Positions 26,026 through 34,872 of a stretch of 64,000 bases of DNA are shown here, piece by piece. A program made the translations under genes and the position numbers. The notes beneath the pieces are model-generated. The model had not been told where the DNA came from. It saw only the letters and a program-made list of their open reading frames with translations, and ran no database searches. Position 1 is the first letter of the stretch. Each line of letters starts with the position of its first letter. Source of the DNA: Brachybacterium sp. SGAir0954 (lineage in GTDB: Bacteria > Actinomycetota > Actinomycetes > Actinomycetales > Dermabacteraceae). Where the stretch lies: the NCBI RefSeq assembly GCF_005490785.1, contig NZ_CP027295.1, positions 2,852,001 to 2,916,000 of the forward strand, read 5' to 3'.

Positions 26026-27996
26026 ATGACGACACCCCGCCCCTCCGGCCTCGACCTCAGCGCCCGCGACGACGCGGTGAGGATCCAGGACGACCTCTTC
26101 GGCCACGTCAACGGCACGTGGCTGCGGGAGCACACGATCCCCGCGGACCGCTCGACCGACGGCGCCTTCCACGCCCTCCGCGACCTCTCCGAGGAGCAGG
26201 TCCGCGAGATCGTCGAGGATGCCGCGGGCGCGGAGGAGCCGGGACGGATCGGCCGCCTGTACCGGATGTTCATGGACACCGAGGCGATCGAGGCGGCGGG
26301 CATCGCGCCGCTCGAGCCGCTGCTGGGCGGGATCGGCGAGGCGGCCTCCCTCGAGGACCTCGTGCGCCTCATGGCCTCCCCGGACTCGGGCACCTCCGCC
26401 GTCCTCGCCTACGTGTGGACCGACGATCACGACTCCAGTCGCTACCAGGTCAAGATCCACCAGGGCGGTCTGGGCCTGCCGGACGAGTCGTACTACCGCG
26501 AGGAGTCCTATGCGGCGATCCGCGAGGCCTACGTCTCGCACCTCGCCGAGCTCGCGCGCCTGGCCGACCTCCCCGGCCGCCCCGGCCTCCCCGAGGGCGA
26601 CGCCGAGGCGCTCGCCGCGGCCGTCATGGATCTCGAGACCCGCCTCGCCGCGTGCCACGTCGACGTCGTCCGTGTGCGCGACCGCGAGAAGTCCGACAAC
26701 CCGATGACCGCCGCGCAGCGTGCGGAGCTCGCCCCCGCCTTCCCGTGGGACGCCTTCGTCGAGGGGACCGGCGCCCCGGCGGGGACCTTCGACGTGGTCT
26801 CCGTGGGACAGCCCGAGTTCGTCTCCGCGGCAGCCGAGCTGCTCGCGGCCGAGGACCTCGCGGTGCTGCGCGCCTGGATGGCCGTGCACACCGTCTCCGC
26901 CTACGCCCCCTATCTCCCCGCGGCGCTCGTCGACGCGAACTTCGCCTTCTTCGGCACCGTGCTCTCGGGCGCGGAGGAGCTGCGTGAGCGCTGGAAGCGC
27001 GGCGTCGGCTTCGTCGAGGGAGCCGTCGGCTTCGAGGTCGGCCGCGAGTACGTCTCGCGCCACTTCCCGCCGGAGCACAAGGCGCACATGGAGCGTCTGG
27101 TCGCCGCGCTGCTCGAGGCGTACCGCGTCTCGATCGAGGGCCTGGACTGGATGACCGAGCAGACGCGCGCGAAGGCGCTCGAGAAGCTCTTCCTGTTCGT
27201 CCCAAAGATCGGCTACCCGGAGACCTGGCGGGACTACGAGGGCCTCGAGATCGTCGAGGGCGACCTCGTCGCGACCGTGCGCGCCTCGCGCCGCTTCGAC
27301 GCCGAGTTCGAGTACGCGAAGGTGGGCGGCGAGGTCGACGAGACCGAGTGGCACATGACCCCGCAGACGGTCAACGCCTACTACAACCCCGGCCGCAACG
27401 AGATCGTCTTCCCCGCCGCGATCCTGCAGCCGCCGTTCTTCGACGCGGAGGCCGACGACGCCGTGAACTTCGGCGGGATCGGCGCCGTGATCGGCCACGA
27501 GATCGGCCACGGCTTCGACGACCAGGGCTCGAAGTTCGACGGCCACGGCAACCTCGTCACCTGGTGGACCGAGGAGGACCGCGCCGCCTTCGACGAGCGC
27601 ACCGCAGCCCTCATCGAGCAGTACTCGGCGCTCTCGCCCCGGGACCTCGACGACGCCCACCACGTCAACGGCGCCCTCACCGTCGGCGAGAACATCGGCG
27701 ACCTGGGCGGCCTCACGATCGCGGTGAAGGCGTACCTCGCGACCGCGGGCGAGGGGTCCCCCGAGCTCGACGGCCTCACAGGCCTGCAGCGCGTCTTCTG
27801 GTCCTGGGCGACCGTGTGGCGGGGCCTGACCCGGCCGCAGGAGGCGATCCGCCGCCTCGCGATCGACCCCCATGCGCCGATGGAGTTCCGCTGCAACACG
27901 GTGGTGAGCCACCTCGACGCCTTCCACGAGGCGTTCGACGTGCGCGAGGGCGACGGCATGTACCGGACGCCCGCCGAGCGCGTCCGCATCTGGTGA
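26026..27996 (+). CDS. M13 family metallopeptidase (PepO-like)
   Basis: A 656-residue neprilysin-type zinc endopeptidase. The zinc motif is VIGHEIGHGFDDQG (HExxH), the third ligand lies in GENIGDLGGL, and the substrate-binding NAYYNP plus NEIVFPAAILQPPFF are characteristic. The terminal region ends YRTPAERVRIW as usual. There is no signal peptide, so it is a cytoplasmic oligopeptidase. AGAAAGG precedes the ATG. Full length for bacterial PepO (~630-660). Confidence 0.93.
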   Translation: MTTPRPSGLDLSARDDAVRIQDDLFGHVNGTWLREHTIPADRSTDGAFHALRDLSEEQVREIVEDAAGAEEPGRIGRLYRMFMDTEAIEAAGIAPLEPLLGGIGEAASLEDLVRLMASPDSGTSAVLAYVWTDDHDSSRYQVKIHQGGLGLPDESYYREESYAAIREAYVSHLAELARLADLPGRPGLPEGDAEALAAAVMDLETRLAACHVDVVRVRDREKSDNPMTAAQRAELAPAFPWDAFVEGTGAPAGTFDVVSVGQPEFVSAAAELLAAEDLAVLRAWMAVHTVSAYAPYLPAALVDANFAFFGTVLSGAEELRERWKRGVGFVEGAVGFEVGREYVSRHFPPEHKAHMERLVAALLEAYRVSIEGLDWMTEQTRAKALEKLFLFVPKIGYPETWRDYEGLEIVEGDLVATVRASRRFDAEFEYAKVGGEVDETEWHMTPQTVNAYYNPGRNEIVFPAAILQPPFFDAEADDAVNFGGIGAVIGHEIGHGFDDQGSKFDGHGNLVTWWTEEDRAAFDERTAALIEQYSALSPRDLDDAHHVNGALTVGENIGDLGGLTIAVKAYLATAGEGSPELDGLTGLQRVFWSWATVWRGLTRPQEAIRRLAIDPHAPMEFRCNTVVSHLDAFHEAFDVREGDGMYRTPAERVRIW

Positions 27997-28015
27997 GCGC
28001 GTACGCGGGGCGGGC

Positions 28016-28588
28016 ATGAGGCCCGAGGCGCCCTCGTTCACCGACACGACCCGGCCCTCGGCCGTGGGCTGGACGCGGATCGCGCTCACCGCCGCCTCCG
28101 GGGTCGTGCTGCTGGTGCTCGCGCTCGTGCGGGCGACCGTCCCGCCGCCGCTGCTGGTCGCCGCGGCCGTGCTCTTCGCGCTGCTCGCCGTGTGGACGTG
28201 GATGCACCATGCGACGCGCATCCTGGTCGACGGCCGCGGGGTGACCGTGAGCCTCGGCGGGTTCTGGCCGCAGGCCACATGGCCCGTCGAGGACTTCCGC
28301 GGCGTGCAGCTGCGCGAGCTGGACGCCACGGTCGTGGGCGTCACCGTGGGCGGCTACGGATGGCGTCGCGGGCACGCGCTGACCCCCGCCCCGGAGCAGC
28401 TCACCGCCGTCGGCTCGCGCCGCACCCTCACCCTGACCGAGACGCAGGCGACCTACCGCCTGCTCGTGACCCGGCCGGGCACCCAGGTCGAGATCATCGG
28501 TCGCGGCGGCACCCACTGCCTGTTCTCCCCCACGGACCCGCGGTCCACTGCGGAGGCTATCGACCAGGCGATCCGCGCGCGGCGGTAG
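28016..28588 (+). CDS. Membrane-anchored PH-like domain protein
   Basis: A 190-residue protein with two hydrophobic segments (ALTAASGVVLLVLALVRA, LLVAAAVLFALLAVWTW) then a beta-rich domain (TRILVDGRGVTVSLGGFWPQATWPVEDFRGVQLRE...) like bacterial PH/DUF membrane-proximal domains. Function unknown. GGGGCGGG precedes the ATG. It ends 19 bases before the TPP riboswitch, which belongs to the next unit. Confidence 0.65.
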   Translation: MRPEAPSFTDTTRPSAVGWTRIALTAASGVVLLVLALVRATVPPPLLVAAAVLFALLAVWTWMHHATRILVDGRGVTVSLGGFWPQATWPVEDFRGVQLRELDATVVGVTVGGYGWRRGHALTPAPEQLTAVGSRRTLTLTETQATYRLLVTRPGTQVEIIGRGGTHCLFSPTDPRSTAEAIDQAIRARR

Positions 28589-28607
28589 ACTGGCCCGCGG
28601 TCATCCA

Positions 28608-28695
28608 CTGACAGGGGAGCACCGCACGGTGCTGAGAGTGCGCGCATGCGCAGACCCTCGAACCTGAACCGGGTCATGCCGGCGGAGGGAGTCGG
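28608..28695 (+). promoter_or_regulatory. TPP (thiamine pyrophosphate) riboswitch
   Basis: The conserved THI-box sequence is present: GGGGAGC, the core CTGAGA at 28632-28637, GCAGACCCTCGAACCTGA and the 3' GCCGGCGGAGGGAG. P1 forms from 28608-28612 and 28691-28695. It lies 60 bases before ykoE, whose product belongs to a thiamine-precursor importer. Confidence 0.95.
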
Positions 28696-28702
28696 GATTT
28701 CC

Positions 28703-28727
28703 GTCGCGGCGCCCCCGGCGCCACGAC
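28703..28727 (+). other. Expression-platform hairpin of the TPP riboswitch
   Basis: GTCGCGGCGCC (28703-28713) pairs with GGCGCCACGAC (28717-28727) around three bases, with one mismatch. It is followed by GCCCCTTT, then the ribosome site of ykoE. It may be a terminator or sequestering stem controlled by TPP binding; which one is not resolved. Confidence 0.5.
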
Positions 28728-28755
28728 GCCCCTTTCCACGAGGAGAGGAGTCGGA

Positions 28756-29355
28756 ATGACACGCATGAGGACGATCGACCTGCTGGTCAGCGTCGCGATC
28801 GGAGCGGCCTTCGGGGTCGCCTTCCTGGGCTACGGGGCCCTGTACTCGCTGATCGGGCCGCTCACCGCGGCCTTCAAGCCCGCCGAGGGCATCCTCGCCG
28901 GCATCTGGTTCCTGCCCGCCGTGCTCGCCGCGCTCATCGTGCGCAAGCCCGGCGCGGCGCTTCTCGCGGAGCTCGTCGCCGCGACGCTCGAGATGATCCT
29001 CGGCGGCCAGTGGGGCTGGGGCACCGTCGTCTCGGGCCTGCTGCAGGGCGGCGGCGTCGAGATCGGCTTCCTGCTCTTCGTCTACCGCCGCTTCACGCTG
29101 CCCGTCGCGATGCTCGGCGGCGTGATCGCGGCGGCGCTCGAATGGGTGTGGGAGCGCTTCTCCTACTACCCCGAGATGAGCTGGACCTTCGCCCTTCTGC
29201 TGCTGGCCTTCTTCCTGGTCTCCGGTGCGCTGCTGTGCGGAGCCCTCGGCTGGGCGGCCGTGCGAGCCCTCGGCGCGACGGGAGCCCTCGACGCGCTGCC
29301 CGCGGGCCGGGACCGGGATCGCGAGCGCCGCGCCGCCGCCACGACCGCCGCGTGA
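28756..29355 (+). CDS. ykoE: YkoE-type ECF transporter S component (thiamine/HMP)
   Basis: A 199-residue membrane protein with about six helices, beginning LLVSVAIGAAFGVAFLGYGALYSLIG and containing ILAGIWFLPAVLAALIVRKPGAALLAEL, EMILGGQWGWGTVVSGLLQGGG (conserved in the YkoE family). It is the substrate-binding subunit for thiamine or its pyrimidine precursor. Strong site AGGAGAGGAG precedes the ATG. The TPP riboswitch upstream and the ATPase/permease gene 10 bases downstream confirm the assignment. The C-terminal tail is Arg/Ala-rich. Confidence 0.92.
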   Translation: MTRMRTIDLLVSVAIGAAFGVAFLGYGALYSLIGPLTAAFKPAEGILAGIWFLPAVLAALIVRKPGAALLAELVAATLEMILGGQWGWGTVVSGLLQGGGVEIGFLLFVYRRFTLPVAMLGGVIAAALEWVWERFSYYPEMSWTFALLLLAFFLVSGALLCGALGWAAVRALGATGALDALPAGRDRDRERRAAATTAA

Positions 29356-29365
29356 GGGCGGCTGC

Positions 29366-31399
29366 GTGAGGGACCTGCTCCTGGACGGGGTGCGCTGGCG
29401 CCCCACGGGCCGCGACGAGCCCACGCTCGACGGCCTGCGCCTGCACGTGCCCGGCGGGCAGAAGGTGCTGCTCACGGGGGTGAGCGGGAGCGGGAAGTCC
29501 ACCGTGCTGCGCGCCCTGGCGGGCCTGCTCGACCCCGAGGCCGGGGACCTCGAGCAGGCCCCCACCGGGCCCTCCCGCCCCGGGGAGCGGGGGCTGCTGC
29601 TGCAGAACCCCGCGCATGCGGTGGTGGGCGCGACCGTCGCGCGCGACGCGGCGATCGGCCCGGAGAACGCGGCCCTCCCCCGCCCCGAGATCCACGAGCG
29701 GGTGAGGCGCGCCCTGGAGGCCGCGGCGGTCGACGTCGACGGCTCCCGGGATCCGCTCGCCGTCTCCGGCGGGCAGCAGCAGCGGGTGGCCCTCGCGGGC
29801 GCCCTCGCCCTGCACCCCGAGGCGATGCTGCTCGACGAGCCCACGAGCATGCTCGATCCCGAGGCCGCCGCGACGGTGCGCCGCGCCGTGCTCGCGGCCT
29901 CCGCCGGGCGGACCCTCGTCATCGCCGACCACCACGTGGAGCCGTGGCGGGAGCACCTCGACCGGATCGTCGTGCTGGGCCCCGGCGCGCAGGTGCTCGC
30001 CGACGGACCGCCCGAGGAGGTCCTCGCCCGGCGTCCCGAGCTGCAGGAGACGGAGCCCGCCCCGGGCCCGGCCCCGGAGGCCGAGCTGCGGATCGAGCCG
30101 GGGCTGCTCACCGTCGTCACCGGGGCGAGCGGCGCGGGGAAGACGACCCTGCTGCGCTCCCTCGCCGCGGAGGCCGGCCGGCGGCGCGGCTCGCTGCTGC
30201 TGGTCCCCCAGGACCCGGCGCACTTCTTCCTCGCCTCGACCGTGCGCGGTGAGCTCGGCGACGCGGCGGATCCCGCGGCCGCGGCGGATGCCCGGTCCCT
30301 GCTGGACCGCGCAGGCCTCGCGCACCTCGCCGGTGCCAACCCCCATCGGCTCTCCGGCGGGGAGCAGCGGCGCCTCGCGATCATCGCCGCCCTCGCGGCG
30401 CGGCCCGAGGTGCTGCTGCTCGATGAGCCGACCGTGGGCCTGGACGCCGAGCGGCGGTCGGCGGTGCTCGCCCTGCTCGAGGAGGCCCGGGACCGCGGCA
30501 CCGCCGTCGTCGCCGCCTCCCACGACCCCGTGCTCGTCGCGGCCGCCGGGTCCCGGCACCACCTGGAGGGCACCCCCTCCCCCGCCCCGACGGCGGCGAG
30601 CGCGTCGGCCGGGGCAACGACCCCCGCCCCCGAGGCCTCCGCCGAACCCGATCGTCGGATCCTGCCCGTCCCCCGCGCCGCGCACCGGCCCGCGGACGCC
30701 CTGAACCCGCTGATGCTCTGCCTGATCGGCATCCTCGCGGCGGTCGGCTCCTACGCCGTCTCCACCTGGCAGGGCGGGCTGCTCGCTCTGCTGCCCACGG
30801 TGCTGCTCGCCCCGCTCGCGCTCCGCTCCGTGCGCGGCGCGGTGTGGCGACTCACCCCGGTGCTGCTCTCCGCCGTGAGCATCGCCTGGACGACGGCCCT
30901 GCTCAGCGAGGCCCCGGCGCTCAGCGGTGAGGCCTGGCTGCTGGGCCTCAAGGAGGCCTGCCGGATCACCGCCTTCGTCGCCCCCGGGGTCATCGCGCTC
31001 ACGAGCCTGGACGTCACGGCCCTCGGCGACGCGCTGGGCGGGCGGCTGCGCTGGCCGGCGCGGCCCGTCGTCGCGGTCGTCGCGGCGCTCGTGCGGGCCG
31101 GGCACACGGGCCGCCAGTGGGAGATCATCACCTCGACCCGGGTGCTGCGCGGCCGCGGAGGCCGCCGCTCCCCGCGGATGCTCGCCGGCGCGACCCTCGC
31201 CCTGCTCGTGGACTCCCTGCGCGGTGCGGAGCAGCAGGCCCTCGCCCTCGACGCGCGCGGCTTCGCGACCGCGACCCGGCGCACCTGGGCGCTGCCCAGC
31301 CGCTTCACCCGGGCGGACCTCGTGGGCGGCGCGGTCGCGGTCCTGCTGCTGGTCTGGCCCGCCCTCGCGCAGCTGCTCTGGGCTAGCCTGCCCGGATGA
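29366..31399 (+). CDS. Fused ECF transporter: two ATPases plus T component (YkoD-YkoC)
   Basis: A 677-residue fusion. ABC domain 1 (about 1-215): Walker [15 protein letters not shown], signature VSGGQQQRVALAGAL, Walker B MLLDEPTSMLD. ABC domain 2 (about 235-405): VVTGASGAGKTTLL, LSGGEQRRLAIIAAL, VLLLDEPTVGLD. After an Ala/Pro linker, the C-terminal ~230 residues are an EcfT-like membrane unit (LNPLMLCLIGILAAVGSYAV through an ALDARGFATATRRTWAL coupling helix). Partner of ykoE. The GTG at 29366 is the first frame-consistent start after the ykoE stop. One gene thus supplies the motor and scaffold. Under the TPP riboswitch. Confidence 0.9.
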   Translation: MRDLLLDGVRWRPTGRDEPTLDGLRLHVPGGQKVLLTGVSGSGKSTVLRALAGLLDPEAGDLEQAPTGPSRPGERGLLLQNPAHAVVGATVARDAAIGPENAALPRPEIHERVRRALEAAAVDVDGSRDPLAVSGGQQQRVALAGALALHPEAMLLDEPTSMLDPEAAATVRRAVLAASAGRTLVIADHHVEPWREHLDRIVVLGPGAQVLADGPPEEVLARRPELQETEPAPGPAPEAELRIEPGLLTVVTGASGAGKTTLLRSLAAEAGRRRGSLLLVPQDPAHFFLASTVRGELGDAADPAAAADARSLLDRAGLAHLAGANPHRLSGGEQRRLAIIAALAARPEVLLLDEPTVGLDAERRSAVLALLEEARDRGTAVVAASHDPVLVAAAGSRHHLEGTPSPAPTAASASAGATTPAPEASAEPDRRILPVPRAAHRPADALNPLMLCLIGILAAVGSYAVSTWQGGLLALLPTVLLAPLALRSVRGAVWRLTPVLLSAVSIAWTTALLSEAPALSGEAWLLGLKEACRITAFVAPGVIALTSLDVTALGDALGGRLRWPARPVVAVVAALVRAGHTGRQWEIITSTRVLRGRGGRRSPRMLAGATLALLVDSLRGAEQQALALDARGFATATRRTWALPSRFTRADLVGGAVAVLLLVWPALAQLLWASLPG

Positions 31400-31788
31400 A
31401 CGACCAGACCGATCCTGTCGACGAGCAGGTCGTGGCCCTCGCCCAGCAGATCATGGACCTCGCCCGCGGCGGCGACCTCGCACTGCTGCCCGTCATCGAC
31501 CAGGGCGTCCCGGTGGACATGCAGGACGCCGCGGGCAACACCCCGATCATGCTCGCCGCCTACCACGGGCACGCAGAGCTCGTGCGGGGTCTCGCCGCGC
31601 GCGGGGCCGACGTGGACCTCGCGAACGACCGCCGGCAGACCCCGCTCGCGGGCGCCGCCTTCAAGGGCGACACGGCCGTGGTGCAGGCGCTGCTCGACGC
31701 GGGCGCCGATCCGGCGGCCGGCACCCCGAGCGCGAGGGACACCGCCGCGTACTTCGGGCGTCAGGAGATCGTCGACCTGCTGGGGTGA
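31396..31788 (+). CDS. Ankyrin-repeat protein, 130 aa
   Basis: Two clear ankyrin repeats (NTPIMLAAYHGHAELVRGLAARGADVDLAN and QTPLAGAAFKGDTAVVQALLDAGADPAAG), with partial ones at each end (LARGGDLALLPVIDQGVPVDMQD; ARDTAAYFGRQEIVDLL). A protein-binding role is likely; partner unknown. The ATG overlaps the stop of the ECF fusion (ATGA), and TAGCCT also ends six bases before it, so it may have its own leaderless promoter. The 3' end overlaps the GNAT gene by 28 bases, convergently. Confidence 0.87.
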   Translation: MNDQTDPVDEQVVALAQQIMDLARGGDLALLPVIDQGVPVDMQDAAGNTPIMLAAYHGHAELVRGLAARGADVDLANDRRQTPLAGAAFKGDTAVVQALLDAGADPAAGTPSARDTAAYFGRQEIVDLLG

Positions 31789-32228
31789 CGGAACACCATG
31801 GGCACGTGCTCGATCCCGGCCTCGAGGAACATCGGGCCCACGGTCTCGTAGCCCATGCCCTGGTACCACTTCTCGAGGTAGGCCTGGGCGTCGATGTGCA
31901 CCTCGGCCTCGGGGGCGAGGCGCTCGGTGAGGTCGAGGGCCGCGCGCATGATCCGCCCGCCGAACCCGTCGCGGCGGTGCGCGGCGGCGACCGCGAGACG
32001 GCCGATCCGCAAGGTGCCGTCGGCCTCCGTCAGCACGCGGATGTGGGCCGCGGGCACACCGCCCGCCTCGATCCACAGGATGGTCGTGCCGTCCTCGAGG
32101 TCCCGGCCGTCGAGGTCGGGATCAGTGGCGCCCTGCTCCATCGTGAAGACGTCCTGACGCAGCTTCGCCAGGAGGTACACGGTGGTGGGATCGATGTCGC
32201 GCAGGTGCGCGGAGTGCAGGTCGGACAT
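31761..32228 (-). CDS. GNAT family N-acetyltransferase (ElaA-like)
   Basis: A 155-residue acetyltransferase. The opening LLAKLRQDVFTMEQGATDPDLDGRD and the CoA site IGRLAVAAAHRRDGFGGRIM (R/Q-x-x-G-x-G/A) followed by EVHIDAQAYLEKWYQGMGYE match the ElaA family. Substrate unknown. TACCGT ends six bases before the ATG on the minus strand, so a leaderless start is inferred. The promoter region abuts the truncated deaminase on the other strand. Confidence 0.85.
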   Translation of the reverse strand: MSDLHSAHLRDIDPTTVYLLAKLRQDVFTMEQGATDPDLDGRDLEDGTTILWIEAGGVPAAHIRVLTEADGTLRIGRLAVAAAHRRDGFGGRIMRAALDLTERLAPEAEVHIDAQAYLEKWYQGMGYETVGPMFLEAGIEHVPMVFRHPSRSTIS

Positions 32229-32261
32229 GGGCCCACGGTACGACACCGGAGGCGTCGATCC

Positions 32262-32624
32262 GGTCTCGGCACGGGCCACAACCAGCGCGTGCAGCGCGGC
32301 TCCGCGATCCTGCACGGCGAGACCGATGCGATCGAGCGGGCCGGCCGGCGCAGCGCCTCGGTGTATCGCAGGCGTGTGCTCTACACGACGCTCTCGCCGT
32401 GCATCATGTGCGCGGGCACGGCCCTGCTGTACGAGATCCCGCGGATCGTGGTGGGCGAGAACCGGAGCTTCGAGATGTCCGAGGCGCTGCTGCGCGATCG
32501 GGGTGGGCAGGTCGACGTCGCGGACGACGCGGAGTGCGTGGCGCTCATGGAGCGCATGATCGCCGAGCGCCCCGAGATCTGGAGCGAGGACATCGGCATG
32601 GAGGCCGCGGAGCTCGAGCGCTGA
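32262..32624 (+). pseudogene. 5'-truncated nucleoside/cytosine deaminase
   Basis: The reading frame preserves the C-terminal ~120 residues of a CDA-fold deaminase: GHNQRVQRGSAILHGETDAI (zinc His-x-Glu), TTLSPCIMCAGTALLYEIP (PCxxC), VVGENRSF, and the conserved ending ERPEIWSEDIGMEA. About 40 N-terminal residues expected before the GHN motif are missing: upstream sequence in that frame is the promoter of the GNAT gene. No start codon is well placed. All zinc ligands survive, so decay is recent. It resembles the Fcy1-like group of cytosine deaminases. Confidence 0.75.
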
Positions 32625-32658
32625 TCCCCCCTCCCCGCTCGGCACCCCCGACGCGGAG

Positions 32659-32799
32659 ATGACCGACGGGGCGGGCGCCGACCTCCCGCTCGGCATCGCC
32701 CCGCTGAACGGGATCCTCGTCGCGCTCGCGCTCGCATGGCAGCTGGGCCGCGTCACCGGGAGCCGGACGCCGGGGAGGGCGGAGCCCGTCACCGCGTGA
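32659..32799 (+). pseudogene. C-terminal remnant of a membrane protein (46 codons)
   Basis: The frame encodes one hydrophobic helix (GIAPLNGILVALALAWQLGR) and a hydrophilic tail, resembling the last segment of a permease. Reading continues upstream without a plausible full gene, and no ribosome site is seen. Next to a truncated deaminase, a lost nucleobase permease is a possibility but only a guess. It could be a real microprotein. Confidence 0.4.
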
Positions 32800-33808
32800 G
32801 GCGGTCCATCGCCTCCCGCCAGGCGCACACCATCACGGGGCCGCCGTGGCCCTCCTCCTCGACCACCACGAGGTCGCTCGCGGGCCAGGCACGGTGCAGC
32901 TCCCAGGCGGTGAGCACGGGGCCGGAGACGTCGCGGCGGCCGTGGATCAGCACTGCGGGGACATGGGCGATGCGGTGCATGCCCCCCAGCAGGCCGCTGC
33001 CGGGGGCCGCACCCCAGGGCACGGCCCAGTCCGCGACGAAGCCGTCCCGCGCCCAGTAGTGGGTGACGAGGCGGGCGAAGCCGCGGGCGTGCTCCGTCAC
33101 GGGCTCGTCCTCGGGCACGGCGTGGGAGCGTGCCGCCTGCCCGGTGCCGATGCGGATGTGCTCGTCCTCCCAGACGTTCCAGGCGCGGGCGGCGGCGTCC
33201 ACGAGCTCGGGGTCCTCCGCCGTGAGCATCCGCCGGTACGCCTCGACCAGGGGCAGGTCCCCGCCGCGGCGGTAATCGGTGTGCTCCTCGGCGAGCGCGG
33301 CGAGCTCGTCCCACGCCTCGGGGAGGAGCGCGCCGACGCCCTCGCTGATCCACTCGACCTCCCGGCGGGAGGTCGAGGTGACGGCCATGAGCACCACGCC
33401 GCGCACCCGCTCGGGATGCGCCTGCGCGTAGGCGATCGCGAGGGTCGATCCCCAGGAGACGCCCTGGACGATCCAGGCGTCGATCCCGAGGCGCTCGCGC
33501 AGCGCCTCGATGTCCGCGACGAGGTGGGCGGTCGTGTTCGCGGAGACGTCCACGGGCCCGGGCGCCCCGGCGCTCGGCGTGCTCTCCCCCGCTCCGCGCT
33601 GGGAGAGGCCCACGAGGTAGGTGCGATCGGCGGGGACGTTGCGCCGGTAGCCGGGGCTCAGCCGCCCGCCCGGACCGCCGTGGAGGTAGAGGGCGGGCAC
33701 GCCGTCGGGGTCGCCGGAGGTCTCGTAGGCGATCTCGTGCCCGTCGCCGACGGGGAGGCGGCCGGTCCCGAGCAGCGGGGCGAGCGGCGGGAGCGCATCG
33801 GGGTCCAT
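32789..33808 (-). CDS. Proline iminopeptidase-like alpha/beta hydrolase (S33)
   Basis: A 339-residue hydrolase. The oxyanion motif LYLHGGPGGRLSPGYRR, the nucleophile elbow VQGVSWGSTLAIAYAQ (GxSxG), and the catalytic C-terminal VLIHGRRDVSGP and EEEGHGG match the S33 prolyl aminopeptidase family. The usual DQRGCGRS is LSQRGAGEST, a small divergence. It would release N-terminal proline from peptides. ATG at 33808; TAGGGT lies eight bases before it, less ideal for a leaderless start. The 3' end overlaps the membrane-remnant frame by 11 bases. Confidence 0.85.
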   Translation of the reverse strand: MDPDALPPLAPLLGTGRLPVGDGHEIAYETSGDPDGVPALYLHGGPGGRLSPGYRRNVPADRTYLVGLSQRGAGESTPSAGAPGPVDVSANTTAHLVADIEALRERLGIDAWIVQGVSWGSTLAIAYAQAHPERVRGVVLMAVTSTSRREVEWISEGVGALLPEAWDELAALAEEHTDYRRGGDLPLVEAYRRMLTAEDPELVDAAARAWNVWEDEHIRIGTGQAARSHAVPEDEPVTEHARGFARLVTHYWARDGFVADWAVPWGAAPGSGLLGGMHRIAHVPAVLIHGRRDVSGPVLTAWELHRAWPASDLVVVEEEGHGGPVMVCAWREAMDRLTR

Positions 33809-33819
33809 GACCGGCGACC

Positions 33820-34872
33820 CTAACCCGCCGCCGCCCATCCCGCCGCCGGGTGCTCGCGCACCCACGGCGAGCGCCGCGTGCGCATGCCCTGGCAGCGCGG
33901 GCACCAGTAGACGGTGCGCCCCGCCATCGCGGCGCTGCGCACCGTGGTGCCGCAGACCCGGCAGGGCAGGGTCTGGCGGTGGTAGACGTAGAAGGACTGC
34001 TCGCGCGGGACCACGCCCTCACGCTCGTCCCCGTTCTGGCGGGTCGCGCGGCGCGGCTCCACGATCCTCGCCTCGATCCCGCGGTGCTCGGGCTGGGTGG
34101 TGACGATCCGGCCCGTGCGGGCCCCGTAGCCGATCAGCGGCACGAGATCCTCCCAGATCCCGGTCACGAGGCCGCGGGACAGGTCCCGGCCCGGCACCCA
34201 GGGATCCAACCGCGCGCGCCACAGCAGCTCGGCGCGGTAGATGTTGCCGATCCCCGCCACGACGGACTGGTCCATCAGCTGTGTGCCGATCGCCGTGCGG
34301 GAACGCAGCACGCGGTCCACGAAGCGGTCCGGATCCGCGTCCGCGCGCAGCGGGTCCGGTCCCAGCCGCTCGAGCAGGGCGGTGCGCTGGGACGAGTCAT
34401 AGAGCTCGCAGGCGGTGGGGCCGGTGAGGTCGGCGAGGCCCTTCTCCCCCACGATCCGCAGGCGCACCGTCCCCCGCGGGACGATCTCCCGCCAGGACCC
34501 GGTCGCGGCGTCGTCGGCCCCGGTGCCGCCATCCGAGGGGAGGGCCTCCTCCCGCTCGCCGACCCGCAGCCGCGGGGCGCCGATCGCGTGGGCGCTCGCG
34601 AAGCCCGACTCGCCCGCGAAGGTCCACGAGCCGTACAGGCCCAGGTGCACGTGCACCATGCGGGTGCCGGGCACACCGGGGGCGAGCCCCTCCTCCGGGC
34701 CGAGGTGCAGCAGCAGATGCTTGCCCGCAGCCTCCGCCTCGAGCAGCACCATTCCCGAGAGCGCCGCGGCCTCCGGGAAACGGCCCTGCGGGCTCGACAT
34801 GCGGAGGCGCTGCCCGCCGAACCCGCGGCGCAGCGCCGCGGCGAGGCGGTGGACGGTGTGCCCCTCCGGCAT
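33820..34872 (-). CDS. Fpg/Nei-family DNA glycosylase
   Basis: A 350-residue base-excision repair enzyme. The catalytic N-terminus is MPEGHTVHRLAAALRRGFGG (Pro2 and Glu3). The H2TH region reads IGTQLMDQSVVAGIGNIYRAELLW. The zinc finger CRVCGTTVRSAAMAGRTVYWCPRC is intact. MPEGHTVHR indicates Nei (endonuclease VIII) rather than MutM. It removes oxidised pyrimidines and cuts at the abasic site. Its ATG overlaps the rpiB stop (TGATG), so it is co-translated with rpiB. It is longer than standard (~270) owing to insertions, for example near residues 115-150. Confidence 0.9.
   Translation of the reverse strand: MPEGHTVHRLAAALRRGFGGQRLRMSSPQGRFPEAAALSGMVLLEAEAAGKHLLLHLGPEEGLAPGVPGTRMVHVHLGLYGSWTFAGESGFASAHAIGAPRLRVGEREEALPSDGGTGADDAATGSWREIVPRGTVRLRIVGEKGLADLTGPTACELYDSSQRTALLERLGPDPLRADADPDRFVDRVLRSRTAIGTQLMDQSVVAGIGNIYRAELLWRARLDPWVPGRDLSRGLVTGIWEDLVPLIGYGARTGRIVTTQPEHRGIEARIVEPRRATRQNGDEREGVVPREQSFYVYHRQTLPCRVCGTTVRSAAMAGRTVYWCPRCQGMRTRRSPWVREHPAAGWAAAG

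Noticed and set aside
23992..28344. A very long open frame on the minus strand across several plus-strand genes
   Set aside because: It only mirrors the GC-rich codon pattern of the genes opposite (Arg/Gly/Glu/His-rich product with no domain). Only its 3' part, 23992-25029, is a real gene.
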